Source: a candidate division WOR-3 bacterium
Lineage (GTDB): Bacteria > SDB-A
DNA length: 64,000 nucleotides
Assembly (NCBI GenBank): GCA_016926475.1
Contig: JAFGON010000023.1
Location: 1 to 64,000 of the forward strand
Direction of reading: 5' to 3'
The notes beneath the pieces were generated by a model. It had not been told where the DNA came from, did not search any database, and saw only the letters and a list, made by a program, of their open reading frames with translations. This document shows, one piece after another, positions 25,001 through 32,566 of the stretch. Positions within the stretch are counted from its first letter, which is position 1. Every line of letters begins with the position of its first letter. The translations under genes were made by a program, and so were the position numbers.

Positions 25001-27127
25001 GAGGGTCCAGTTGGACGAAGACCCCGTCCAGCCGGGCAAAGTCGCTCCCATCCAAGATACGTTGAATGTTCCCGTGTAAATCGGATTTACATTTTCGCTC
25101 GGGATCGTGTCCCAATTTCTTCCGTTGCTGTTCCATCCGCTCGGCATTGAAGCGGAGCCGTAAAACAAATCAACGCCGTCTTCGTTGTAAGCGCTTTCGT
25201 ACCACATCCAGAAGAAAAGAACCGCTGAATCGGCAAAAGACGTGTTGATATCCGGAGTTCTGAACCAACTCGCATTTTGATCGTATATTCCGTCGAGGTC
25301 TGTCGCGGTGACGTTCACGCCCGACCTGGCCGACAAGGGGCCAACTACGGGTATTCCCCTCTGCCAGTCACCGGAAAAATAGTATCCGGCGGTGTCCATC
25401 TCGAACTCAAACCCGCTGTAATAAACAGTCCTGGCGTGAAGGGCGACGGTCAAATGTTCAGGAGACCACCCGGAAAGCCTTGTAGTGTCGCCGGAATCTC
25501 TGACCCTCGATCTGACGAAATACGTCCCTACCTCGTCGTAAGTTTTCTGTGCTAAGGGGTAGATATTCCATCCGGAATAGGTCCCGTCTCCCCAGTCGAA
25601 TTGGTATTCGACCGCTCCAGCGACAACTTCAGAAGTGAAGTTGTATGAATTATAAGTTATACAGGTATCCGGACCTGTCGGCGCGGTAGTGGGTCCCGGT
25701 ATCAGCATAACTGTGTCGAGTCTTATATCGTCTATGTAAAAACCTGCTCTGTTTCCGGTTGTTCCGTCGTTGTCCCCGAGCCTCCAAAGAAGTCTTAAAT
25801 CCGTGGCGTATTTGTACGGGGTCAGGTCCACCTGGTAGAGCGTCCAAATAGGATTCGAACCTGTCCAGCCGGGCATGGTCGTGCTTGTCCACGTGACGTT
25901 GTAGCTGCCTGTGTATGCGGGGACTATGCTCGCGCTCGGCACGGTGTCCCAGTAATAACCCGCGTTGTTCAGCCCCCACGTGAAGGAAGCGCTTCCTACC
26001 CAGAGGTTGACTCCGTCGTAATCCTGGCGGGAGTCATACCACATCCAGAAATCGAGGATGACCGAATCGCACATTGAAAGGTTTACCTCGGGCGTGTTCA
26101 GCCAGCTCGCGTTCGTGTAGTAATTTTCGTTTAACCTGGTCGCCCAAACATTTCCCCCGCTTCGGGCTCTAAACGGACCTGAAAGCGGAATACCCCACTG
26201 CCAGTCCCCGAGCTGGTGCAGGCCGACGAAACCTCCGTCGTCGACTTCAAAACCCCAATAATAAGCGGTTTTCGGAGTCACCATGACGGCGAGAAGAGGT
26301 GGGGACCAGTTTGAAACCAGCGAACTGTCGTTGGCGTCACGGATCCTGGTCTGGACGAAATACGTTCCGGGGGTGGTCCAGGAGCGGGAAGACGAGGTTG
26401 AAATATCCCACGCCGAATAGCCACCGTCCCCCCACGAGAACTGGTATTCGTAATCTCCTGGTACGACTTCCGAAGTATAGACGTAATTTGTCTCTACGAG
26501 TCCGCTGTCAGTCCCTAAAGGTGCCGTCGTTGGACCCGGGATGTTTCCCCCCTGAAACGTCATTATTGAGATGTTGTCCAGACCCAGGTAAAAGTCGGGC
26601 CTGAGAGGGGAACCTCCCCCTCCCCTGTAGGCAAAACCTAACTGAATGGTGTCATAACCCATTGCGTAAGATGAGATGTCGACGGAATCCCATATCGAAA
26701 GATCTGTGCCGTAATAATATTTCAACTGCTGCCAGTTCGTCCAAGCACCCGCGGCACAGCTCCGTATAAGAATTGAAGCGGTGTCGCGGTCTCTGCCAGC
26801 CCTGTAATTGTAACCTATGGAATACTTCAGCCATTGAGTGTAGAAAAGAGAGTCCGAAATCTTGGGCGAATAGAGAGTGTCCCTGAGGACATAGTTGCCG
26901 GCTCTGTTGCTGCATATCCACATGCTCATCGTCAATGGGTCAAGAGGCCTTATGGCTTCCTGGTCGTAAACCCTCCACTGCCACCTGCGGGGCCAGTTTT
27001 GACCCTGTATTCTCTTGGCGGAGTTCCATCCGTCGGCCCAGGGATCTGTCTCAAAATCCCAGAAATGATAAGCCGACAGAGTGTAAGCTGTAATCAGCAA
27101 ACTCAAAAAAATTACTATTTTTTTCAT
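22085..27127 (-). CDS. Giant multidomain surface protein with PKD-like, jelly-roll, kelch-like and FlgD-like domains
   Basis: 1680 residues from ATG 27127 (GGAGGGG lies inside the four-codon upstream alternative). A signal peptide is followed by jelly-roll (MAM/immune-inhibitor-like) modules near 20-200, 288-460, 569-745, 855-1000 and 1012-1175, each with a YxDDI or DNI strand. Three PKD-like modules with a WGDGxYSxW-type core lie near 232, 512 and 796. A CARDB-like domain lies near 1205-1285, a kelch-like propeller near 1289-1560, and a FlgD-like domain (WDGKDDRGTSLSAGTYFWML) at the end. Modules 2 and 3 are clearly an internal duplication. It is the last gene of the minor-pilin operon. Adhesion is inference. 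Confidence 0.85.
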   Translation of the reverse strand: MKKIVIFLSLLITAYTLSAYHFWDFETDPWADGWNSAKRIQGQNWPRRWQWRVYDQEAIRPLDPLTMSMWICSNRAGNYVLRDTLYSPKISDSLFYTQWLKYSIGYNYRAGRDRDTASILIRSCAAGAWTNWQQLKYYYGTDLSIWDSVDISSYAMGYDTIQLGFAYRGGGGSPLRPDFYLGLDNISIMTFQGGNIPGPTTAPLGTDSGLVETNYVYTSEVVPGDYEYQFSWGDGGYSAWDISTSSSRSWTTPGTYFVQTRIRDANDSSLVSNWSPPLLAVMVTPKTAYYWGFEVDDGGFVGLHQLGDWQWGIPLSGPFRARSGGNVWATRLNENYYTNASWLNTPEVNLSMCDSVILDFWMWYDSRQDYDGVNLWVGSASFTWGLNNAGYYWDTVPSASIVPAYTGSYNVTWTSTTMPGWTGSNPIWTLYQVDLTPYKYATDLRLLWRLGDNDGTTGNRAGFYIDDIRLDTVMLIPGPTTAPTGPDTCITYNSYNFTSEVVAGAVEYQFDWGDGTYSGWNIYPLAQKTYDEVGTYFVRSRVRDSGDTTRLSGWSPEHLTVALHARTVYYSGFEFEMDTAGYYFSGDWQRGIPVVGPLSARSGVNVTATDLDGIYDQNASWFRTPDINTSFADSAVLFFWMWYESAYNEDGVDLFYGSASMPSGWNSNGRNWDTIPSENVNPIYTGTFNVSWMGATLPGWTGSSSNWTLYSVNLTGIKNYTDLQILWRLSDNNGTTGNGPGFYIDDIRVDTFMRPLIGPLHPPFGPTWGYVSTNYAFLSDSAITGMGTLEYQFSWGDSAYSSWSTDRNAIHQWSAEGLYGIRTRARIQSDTTLIGQWSPPHYIEVGASGYFDPPWTFEPGNQGWKISSNWERKSSSWYSGWEMTSGDNWSMWAIGTGKNYVCDTTFSPSAPVSVDYQYLCWTGCLRKSTSVQGDTAIVMLRTFRNTVWGDWEAVYFYTTNTNPNWFYQEILQLFGADSVQVGVIYTHREGPSYDRFFGIDNVWLLNRPYLEEVVWNFEDQAKWDWTHTVSVNWPNGWNIRDEGTVSSLELDNAGNYSAWIGNTSSHSTPLVDTIKSPAEWNPVDLQYFVWGIGFNNAYDSIKVLMCGLKEGSWTAWQEIKTYYRATTPSFRALDSADVSDSFANASKIEVAFAYYATQNYGACVIDNIYLSSSVDKDAFVGGGDPNIQGVFQPAGSSSIREVVKNNGTQTANFSVRAVVTDINSGSVLMNETRDVTGLSYLDSVIVDFGDVDLVEDHHYIKKIIIEYPGDANPHNDTSIYSVRCVTPSWEPIADMPIAVAGPVSWIDDAGDVNVFGDTLHMKYDATGNVWSVVSSIPYKITDAQGVSATDKVYMLSSDSSLAGKLIIFDKLTGSFQTQDLPNTVNSPVLAFFEGIGGDYIYVIESNLTEKPSCYFFDENSEEFMLASPLPGGFEGGLSVSSREGIALAGGDIYGGNVYFGRVSAASPVVINWSTDYRTPLRNTGKISAGSSGSYMVFAGGQSSGVFSANSYLYENGYGWYQIDNLPSPLSSASITAREAEGSSDTVEVRDFFLVGGRNSSGALSDAYRLVLKTKKTMGMESSSEAIGPSEVFSVRLASSNVFMDEVSIRLSLPGNSSVRWLVYDISGRQVREIETFLPAGTHIVSWDGKDDRGTSLSAGTYFWMLRTDFGSENGKFLHVR

Positions 27128-27138
27128 CTTCCCCTCCA

Positions 27139-29895
27139 TCAGTAAACTTCGTTCCAGTAGACGTATTTCTTTTTAAATCCTGGACCTGTTATCTCTCTGA
27201 TTATAGGTCCGGAACTGGTCATCACAATGACCACAGGTCCGTCAGGACCGACAGTGACCTGCGGAGAGGAAGGGACTCCAATGTGTCCGAGGTCTATAGC
27301 CTCCAAGAGTCTGCCTTCGAGCAGCGACGCGACATACATTCTCGCGTAACCCGCTCCAATGTCGCAGGGGCCTGCTTCTGCTGTGTCGGGGGCGAATGTC
27401 GTCCAATATACGTTGTTGCTGTAAATGAGAGGAAGAGACGTGACTTTCTCTCCGGGGTGGGTGTGCCTGTAGTAATACCCGTAATCACCAGGAGGGGTCG
27501 CTGCTGTCGTCAACTCGGCCATGTCGGATATTGTCGCCGCCGCGCCGGATGCCGGAGGCGATTTGAGCATTAGGAAGTAACCGACTTTCGTTGTGTCCAT
27601 TGGGTTGTCCCTGTTTCCGGAACCCCAGCAATACCAGTGTTCTCCGCTGAAATCTTGAGCTACAGCGACGGGGAAAAAGCAAGTCATGTCGGCGTCGGCC
27701 GGGACTCCCGCGCTCCCGCTGAAAGCTGTATAAACCGACCAATTTGAAGGATTTGTATCTGATTCTGTGTCCATTATCAGGAGGTTTCCGCCCAGATCCG
27801 GAGCAACCACCATGTCGACGAAGCCGTTTACGTTCATATCCGTCATCGCCAGAGAAGCCGGCACTCCGTTTCCGTTGGGGTTTTCCCATCCTTTTGCCCA
27901 TGCGGTGTTTCCGGTCAAAGCGTAAAAAGCGAAGAAATCTCCCGTGTCCGCTACGAAAGATCCTGAAGTGTCGGGGACGTATCCCCCACCCATGAAAAAT
28001 CCCCACATGGGAATTGCCGTGTCGTTGCTGACGGGGTCCACATCCACTTTGAACTGACCCGCTGTGGGCTGGGACCAGGTGTCTCCAAACCTTTTATAAA
28101 GGCCTCCGATGAGAGTTCCGGATATTTCGGTGATCAACTTGGGATAAGAAGAAGTGTCTGTCGGCGCCGGCACCTCGGTTATATCGAGAATTATGTAGTT
28201 GTTGCCGCCTTCTCTCTGCCCCACAATCAAAATTGTTCGCCAGTCGGTCGGGTCTTTCACACCGTCTCCGTCCAAGTCGGCCCACAAATCGGCGGCGGTG
28301 ACCGGTCCGTCTAAAATATAGGTGTGCTGGTTGTCGAGCGCCCAAACCCTGAGTTTGTTCATCGCGAATTTCGGCACCCAAGCCCAGACTTCATGCCCGG
28401 TAGAGGCGTCTATACAGTGAAGCGTACCCGTGTTTGTACCGACGTACACCCTTTTTCTGCTGTCTCTGTAAGCGTGGTTTTTTCTGTAAACCACGTATGA
28501 CGGGTCGCCTGTGTAAAATGGGCTCGGGGCGCCTATCATCAGAGGAGCGCTGTGAAATATGTCTCCCATCTTCCATCCAGGAGACGCGTTGCTGTAACCC
28601 TCTCTCGTCCTCTGGACGATGAGGTCTTTTTCCCAGGCGGTGCCGACGTTGACTTCCGAGGGCAGGACATTCAGAAAACTGAAGTCGGATTTGAGTCCAA
28701 GCTGATTCGTGTAGAAAATTTTTCTGCTCGCGGAAGGGGTCTGCTGAAGAGATTCTCCCGCGGTCCAGATTTCAGAACCCAAAAATGTGTCGCCCGTGAA
28801 AACGACAGCTCTGAGCTGACCATCCCAAAACCCTCCTCCCTGAGGACGGAAAGTCGCGTAAACTATCGCCGTGTCGCTTATCATAGTCCTGACAACAGGG
28901 ACACTCGCCGGTGAGAACGAAAAGTTGTTCTCGAGAATCGACTGGAAAATATCATGCAGGGATTGAGCGAGCTCATCGGCGGTCTGAGCTATATAGGCGT
29001 AACCCTCGCAGTAATGAAAAGAAGGAGGCAGGGCTTGATAGCCCGTCGAGTAGGCGGATTTTGGGTTGTACCATCCGTTTGATGACCCCCAACCGCTTCC
29101 AATGGGTTGTGGCCATGTCCACGGATTGTGAACGTGTGTGTGGGGGGGGTTGTACATCATGTCTGAATAGTTGTATTTATCGAGATTGTCGGTCCCTCCC
29201 CAGTATGCCGCCCAGTTCAGTTCGTTTCTTCCTTTTTGTGTTATTCCTGTGCCGAAACCGACCATGAAAGCCGGAATATCTCTGTCTTGGTTGCTCACCG
29301 AGGCTTCTCGGACAAGCGACCAGCTTCCGAGCCAGTCGTTTGATTCGGTTATCTGGGTGTAAGACGCGTTTGTTCCATAGCCGTTTGATTCCCCGTCAGT
29401 TATATGTATCAGGTAATAACTCCTGCAGTCGAGGTCTGGATGGGTTGAGTCGTATTCGTGTATCCATTTTGAAGAAAAGTAAATCGCAGGGCCGTTAGGA
29501 GTCCAACCTCCATTTGTGGTGTAGTTGATGTGGGACCATATCGTCGAATAGGGCGTCCCGAAAGTGTCCGCTCTCAAAGAACCCGTCGCCTCCCCGGGCA
29601 GATAGATATACGGACCGGGGTTGTACGTTCCCGAAGGGGTGTTATAAAAAAATCCAGTTGCCAGATCGACGCCGAGAATATCCCTGTCGGAGTCTTCCAC
29701 CACTCCGTCTTTGTCTGCGTCGAGAAGGCTTTTTATGACCTGCAGAGCCTGGGTTATTCTCGATCCGGCCATGCTGCCCGACCTGTCGAGAAAAATCATG
29801 GCCGCAGGTTCAGCCGCGACGCGGAACAGGACTTCATCGTTGGCGAGCAGCAAAGCGGGAAAGACAAGCAAGATAAATAAATTTTTCCACTTCAT
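27139..29895 (-). CDS. PilY1-like type IV pilus tip protein with VWA domain
   Basis: 918 residues with a signal peptide. A von Willebrand A region contains a MIDAS-type motif DRSGS (Asp37, Ser39, Ser41) and YLIHITDGESNGYG. The second half from about residue 485 is a PilY1-like propeller (VYVGTNTGTLHCIDASTG, DGPVTAADLWADLDGDGVKD). PilY1 acts at the pilus tip in adhesion and priming. It follows four prepilin-type genes and one unknown gene, as in classical fimU-pilVWXY operons. The stop lies 11 bp before the ATG of the giant protein. Confidence 0.88.
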   Translation of the reverse strand: MKWKNLFILLVFPALLLANDEVLFRVAAEPAAMIFLDRSGSMAGSRITQALQVIKSLLDADKDGVVEDSDRDILGVDLATGFFYNTPSGTYNPGPYIYLPGEATGSLRADTFGTPYSTIWSHINYTTNGGWTPNGPAIYFSSKWIHEYDSTHPDLDCRSYYLIHITDGESNGYGTNASYTQITESNDWLGSWSLVREASVSNQDRDIPAFMVGFGTGITQKGRNELNWAAYWGGTDNLDKYNYSDMMYNPPHTHVHNPWTWPQPIGSGWGSSNGWYNPKSAYSTGYQALPPSFHYCEGYAYIAQTADELAQSLHDIFQSILENNFSFSPASVPVVRTMISDTAIVYATFRPQGGGFWDGQLRAVVFTGDTFLGSEIWTAGESLQQTPSASRKIFYTNQLGLKSDFSFLNVLPSEVNVGTAWEKDLIVQRTREGYSNASPGWKMGDIFHSAPLMIGAPSPFYTGDPSYVVYRKNHAYRDSRKRVYVGTNTGTLHCIDASTGHEVWAWVPKFAMNKLRVWALDNQHTYILDGPVTAADLWADLDGDGVKDPTDWRTILIVGQREGGNNYIILDITEVPAPTDTSSYPKLITEISGTLIGGLYKRFGDTWSQPTAGQFKVDVDPVSNDTAIPMWGFFMGGGYVPDTSGSFVADTGDFFAFYALTGNTAWAKGWENPNGNGVPASLAMTDMNVNGFVDMVVAPDLGGNLLIMDTESDTNPSNWSVYTAFSGSAGVPADADMTCFFPVAVAQDFSGEHWYCWGSGNRDNPMDTTKVGYFLMLKSPPASGAAATISDMAELTTAATPPGDYGYYYRHTHPGEKVTSLPLIYSNNVYWTTFAPDTAEAGPCDIGAGYARMYVASLLEGRLLEAIDLGHIGVPSSPQVTVGPDGPVVIVMTSSGPIIREITGPGFKKKYVYWNEVY

Positions 29896-29904
29896 GTTTC
29901 CCCC

Positions 29905-30435
29905 TTACCTTGTCCCTTGAATTCCGGACGGATCCACGACGACGGCTACTGGAAGACAAGCTCTTCCAGAACCGAGTTGTATCTCCATCACCGTGTAGAA
30001 AATTCCTTGGTTCGTGAAAATTTCACCGTCGATTTCGACAGCGTAATGCCACGCTTCTCTCGACAAAATCTTACCCATAAATATTACTTTGACTCCTTCG
30101 GGCGATCTTATGGGAAACCCTGGGTCGTAACCCTTGAGCCTTTCTATATCAAAGCCGTATTCGTCCGAGCCGTGGTAAAAAATTACCACTGGGTCGTAGA
30201 CAAAAAAACCGGTCGGGAGAGAGGGGTCGTCTTTCAGCTCGTAGTCTTCAAGGATTTCTTTCTTTATATCGTCTGTTTCAAGGGCGGTAGAAGAGACGGA
30301 TAGATCAGACCTCAAAGCGAACCATTTGACAGCCTCTCTCTCCTGAGGAGGGTTTAAATCCATGTCTTGTTCAAAAGCTGAAACGTTTTGGGAAAGAAAA
30401 AACGTCAGCATAATAAATATCGATATTTTGACCAT
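29905..30435 (-). CDS. Secreted protein of the minor pilin operon, unknown function
   Basis: 176 residues from ATG 30435, which has AGGAGGTC just upstream; a longer open frame to 30657 lies inside pilX and is rejected. A signal peptide (MVKISIFIMLTFFLSQNVSA) is followed by a soluble region without known motifs. Two segments stand out: GFFVYDPVVIFYHGSDEYGF and a C-terminal strand-rich part. It sits between PilX-like and PilY1-like genes (10- and 9-bp gaps), so a role in pilus tip assembly is likely by position only. Confidence 0.7.
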   Translation of the reverse strand: MVKISIFIMLTFFLSQNVSAFEQDMDLNPPQEREAVKWFALRSDLSVSSTALETDDIKKEILEDYELKDDPSLPTGFFVYDPVVIFYHGSDEYGFDIERLKGYDPGFPIRSPEGVKVIFMGKILSREAWHYAVEIDGEIFTNQGIFYTVMEIQLGSGRACLPVAVVVDPSGIQGTR

Positions 30436-30446
30436 CTGACCTCCTT

Positions 30447-30890
30447 CTACGGATAGCCCGTAGTCCCGCCGGGGACCGGCGCCGCTGTTGTTCCGACGAG
30501 GATTTGAGAACGTCCTTTTCTCGGGGACGTTATCTGCTCTTCGCCGGTTATCTTGTATGAATAATTCAGAGCGACAAGAGCTCTTTCGTTTGCCGTCCAG
30601 GAAGAAGTGTAACCCGGTAAAATTTTTGTTGTCTTGGTCATTGTGTCTACGTCGCATTTGACGTTTCCTATCGTGAAAGTGTCTCCATGGTCGGGTTGGT
30701 AAACAGTTCCCAGTGTCGCCGTCACTCTTTCGGCTCCGGCTTCAGTGCCTCTGAAGGCCTGCGTTTTATGCTTTATGACGTCTGTGATTCTGAGATCAGA
30801 CGTCGCGAGCATAAAAGCTGCGCCGACAAGAATAGCTCCCGCGACAAGTATGCTCAAAGCCAAGATGAGCGCTATTCCTTTTCTTTTCAT
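30447..30890 (-). CDS. pilX: PilX-like minor pilin
   Basis: 147 residues. A short basic start (MKRKG) precedes a ~22-residue hydrophobic helix (IALILALSILVAGAILVGA) as in PilX N-terminal domains, and the body includes RGTEAGAERVTATLG. The usual Glu5 of prepilins is not evident, which also occurs in PilX/GspK types. Position between pilW and pilY1 supports the call. It would be a membrane-inserted subunit of the pilus tip complex. Confidence 0.75.
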   Translation of the reverse strand: MKRKGIALILALSILVAGAILVGAAFMLATSDLRITDVIKHKTQAFRGTEAGAERVTATLGTVYQPDHGDTFTIGNVKCDVDTMTKTTKILPGYTSSWTANERALVALNYSYKITGEEQITSPRKGRSQILVGTTAAPVPGGTTGYP

Positions 30891-30899
30891 CTGCCCCCC

Positions 30900-31505
30900 T
30901 TACATCCTGCTTCTTATTGTTACGACCCGGCTGAAAGTTATCGTGTCCGCCGAAGTCGGATTTTTCACGGCTCTCTGGTTGTAGGTCGTCACCCTCAGTT
31001 CTACGTGGGTGACCGCGAGGTTGTTCGCCGTCACAGCTCCGGTGACGTCGTACGGTATTATGTCAAAACTCTCAACGCCGGGAATCAAAAGGTTATAGAC
31101 CAGAGCACCCGCGCTGTATCGGACGTTGTAAACGTTCTTTGAAGCTGCGTCGTAGACGATTCCGAAGGTTTCATAGACTGTGTCGAGCGATCCGTTGCCA
31201 AAAGTGGCTTCAGGGTAAACGTCTGCGAAATAGCAAAACGAATCGTTTCCTGAAGCATTGTAGTGGAGTTTAAAAATCTTGAAAATGGTCGTGTCCTGAA
31301 ATTCCCTTGTGTTTCCGGGTATTGCCCTCATCTCTCTCGAAGCTATCCTCAAAATAGCTTCTGCAGACTGTATCGCTTCGGACCTGCCTTCGATAATAGA
31401 TTGGTGGTTTCTCTCCTGAGTGTAATAATACACGAGGACGCCCACGAGAGCCAAACCCATGGTCAGGGCGCCCAAAAGTTCGACCAAAGAAAATCCTTTT
31501 TTCAT
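30900..31505 (-). CDS. pilW: PilW-like minor pilin
   Basis: 201 residues from ATG 31505. The prepilin cleavage and methylation motif KKGFSLVELLGAL (cut after Gly, Phe +1, Glu +5) is followed by a hydrophobic helix. The body includes AILRIASREMRAIPG, common in PilW/GspJ-like proteins. A 66-residue upstream extension overlaps pilV and is rejected. The gene follows pilV by 5 bp. Confidence 0.82.
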   Translation of the reverse strand: MKKGFSLVELLGALTMGLALVGVLVYYYTQERNHQSIIEGRSEAIQSAEAILRIASREMRAIPGNTREFQDTTIFKIFKLHYNASGNDSFCYFADVYPEATFGNGSLDTVYETFGIVYDAASKNVYNVRYSAGALVYNLLIPGVESFDIIPYDVTGAVTANNLAVTHVELRVTTYNQRAVKNPTSADTITFSRVVTIRSRM

Positions 31506-31510
31506 AATTC

Positions 31511-31861
31511 TCACCTCTCCGCCACATAGGTGTGAATTGTATCGATGATCTGCTGACCTTGCCTGCTCCTCCAAGAGTATTCGACAGTCATGCTCTTTGC
31601 CCTCAGGCCTGACGTGTCGGGATAGACAGTCCATGTAATATGTGTCGTCCCGAAAATGGAGTCGCCACTCGCTATCGTCTCGTAGTCGATGCTCTTTATC
31701 CATTCAAGAAAATCCTCTAAGTCGTTTATCGCTTGTTTCTCGATTCGGACGCTCAATTCAGCCTCCATGGTCCTGACCCTCGCCGCTCCGAGGGCGACAA
31801 TACCAATTGCAAAGAGGACGACGACCACAAGAACTTCGAGATATGAAAATCCTTTTTTCAT
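31511..31861 (-). CDS. pilV: PilV-like minor pilin
   Basis: 116 residues with prepilin motif KKGFSYLEVLVVVVLFAIG and the typical VALGAARVRTMEAELS continuation of the PilV/GspI group. The start codon follows fimT by 11 bp. It probably joins FimT, PilW, PilX and PilY1 in the initiation complex of a type IV pilus. Pilus motors (PilB, PilT) and PilQ are not in this window. Confidence 0.82.
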   Translation of the reverse strand: MKKGFSYLEVLVVVVLFAIGIVALGAARVRTMEAELSVRIEKQAINDLEDFLEWIKSIDYETIASGDSIFGTTHITWTVYPDTSGLRAKSMTVEYSWRSRQGQQIIDTIHTYVAER

Positions 31862-31872
31862 AAAAATCTCCC

Positions 31873-32334
31873 TCAGTATTTGATGATTCTGGCAATGCCG
31901 GTAGCGGGAATTACTTTTATGGAAAGCCTTCTCGTGCCGCTCTCAATCATGACAGAATCTCTCGGAGACGAACCGAGAGAAAGAGAAAGAGATCCGGTTG
32001 GAAGAAAAAAAATCTCCGAATACTGGCCGGAATTGAGAGTGACGTTGCTCGGAATATCCCCTTTGATGTCGAGACTCGTCGCCGATCCTCCGACACCTCC
32101 CTGCCATTTGCAGACTTCATAACGCCCCGCAGTCGTGTTGAATCTTACGAGAGTCGTATCTGCTTTTGTTATAGCGAGCTCTCTCGCCTCCTTGACGGCC
32201 CCGACGACCTGCCTTGTCGCCCTGTCGACTTTGTCGTTTAAAACTCTGACAAAAGGAATCGATATTGAGACTATCAGCCCCATCAGCACGACCACGACCA
32301 TCAATTCTATTATCGAAAAACCCTTTTTAGACAT
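31873..32334 (-). CDS. fimT: FimT/GspH-like minor pilin
   Basis: 153 residues starting MSKKGFSIIELMVVVVLMGL, a textbook class III signal with Glu at +5, followed by the FimT/GspH pattern (RQVVGAVKEARELAITK, then VRFNTTAGRYEV and FLPTGSLS). GGGAGGG precedes the ATG. It is the first gene of the minor pilin operon, preceded by a promoter overlapped by palindromes. Confidence 0.85.
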   Translation of the reverse strand: MSKKGFSIIELMVVVVLMGLIVSISIPFVRVLNDKVDRATRQVVGAVKEARELAITKADTTLVRFNTTAGRYEVCKWQGGVGGSATSLDIKGDIPSNVTLNSGQYSEIFFLPTGSLSLSLGSSPRDSVMIESGTRRLSIKVIPATGIARIIKY

Positions 32335-32447
32335 TTATCCCTCCCATTATCTGTAAACATTTATAGGTATAGCAAAACCTTTGCCATAAAACTTGATTTT
32401 TATAAACCACAAAATAATGTGGCATATCATAAAAAGGTTTTTTTTTG

Positions 32448-32475
32448 TGTATAAATATTGTGAAAATATTTTCAA
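32448..32475 (-). promoter_or_regulatory. Candidate promoter of the minor pilin operon
   Basis: Minus strand TTGAAA (32475-32470), 16-bp spacer, TATACA (32453-32448). The predicted leader to ATG 32334 is about 107 nt and holds a weak hairpin CCACA/TGTGG (32407-32411 with 32418-32422). The -35 overlaps a palindrome. Confidence 0.5.
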
Positions 32476-32494
32476 GTTGTGAAAATATTTTCAC
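32461..32494. promoter_or_regulatory. Two tandem AT-rich palindromes, probable operators
   Basis: Perfect palindromes TGAAAATATTTTCA (32461-32474) and GTGAAAATATTTTCAC (32479-32494) share a 14-bp core, with centres 19 bp apart (about two helical turns). The downstream one covers the -35 of the pilin promoter. This is the arrangement expected of cooperative repressor or activator sites; the protein is unknown. Confidence 0.65.
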
Positions 32495-32501
32495 ATTGCA
32501 G

Positions 32502-32542
32502 AAAAAAAACAAAGGAGAGTCCTGCTGTATAGTAGGACTCTC
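32502..32542 (-). terminator. Terminator of the RND efflux operon
   Basis: A 12-bp stem GAGAGTCCT(A/G)CT with one G.T pair and a 4-nt loop (arms 32515-32526 and 32531-32542). On the minus strand it is followed by CTTTGTTTTTTTT, about 25 bp after the RND permease stop. Confidence 0.9.
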
Positions 32543-32566
32543 TAAAAATTTCCTAAATTGCTTTAC

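Noticed and set aside
22085-27127. Repeated sequences inside the giant surface-protein gene as a mobile or CRISPR-like repeat
   Set aside because: They are diverged copies of protein modules in frame within one gene, not spacer-type or transposon repeats.
30436-30657. Upstream extension of the unknown pilin-operon gene
   Set aside because: It lies inside pilX, and the ATG at 30435 has AGGAGG and begins a signal peptide.
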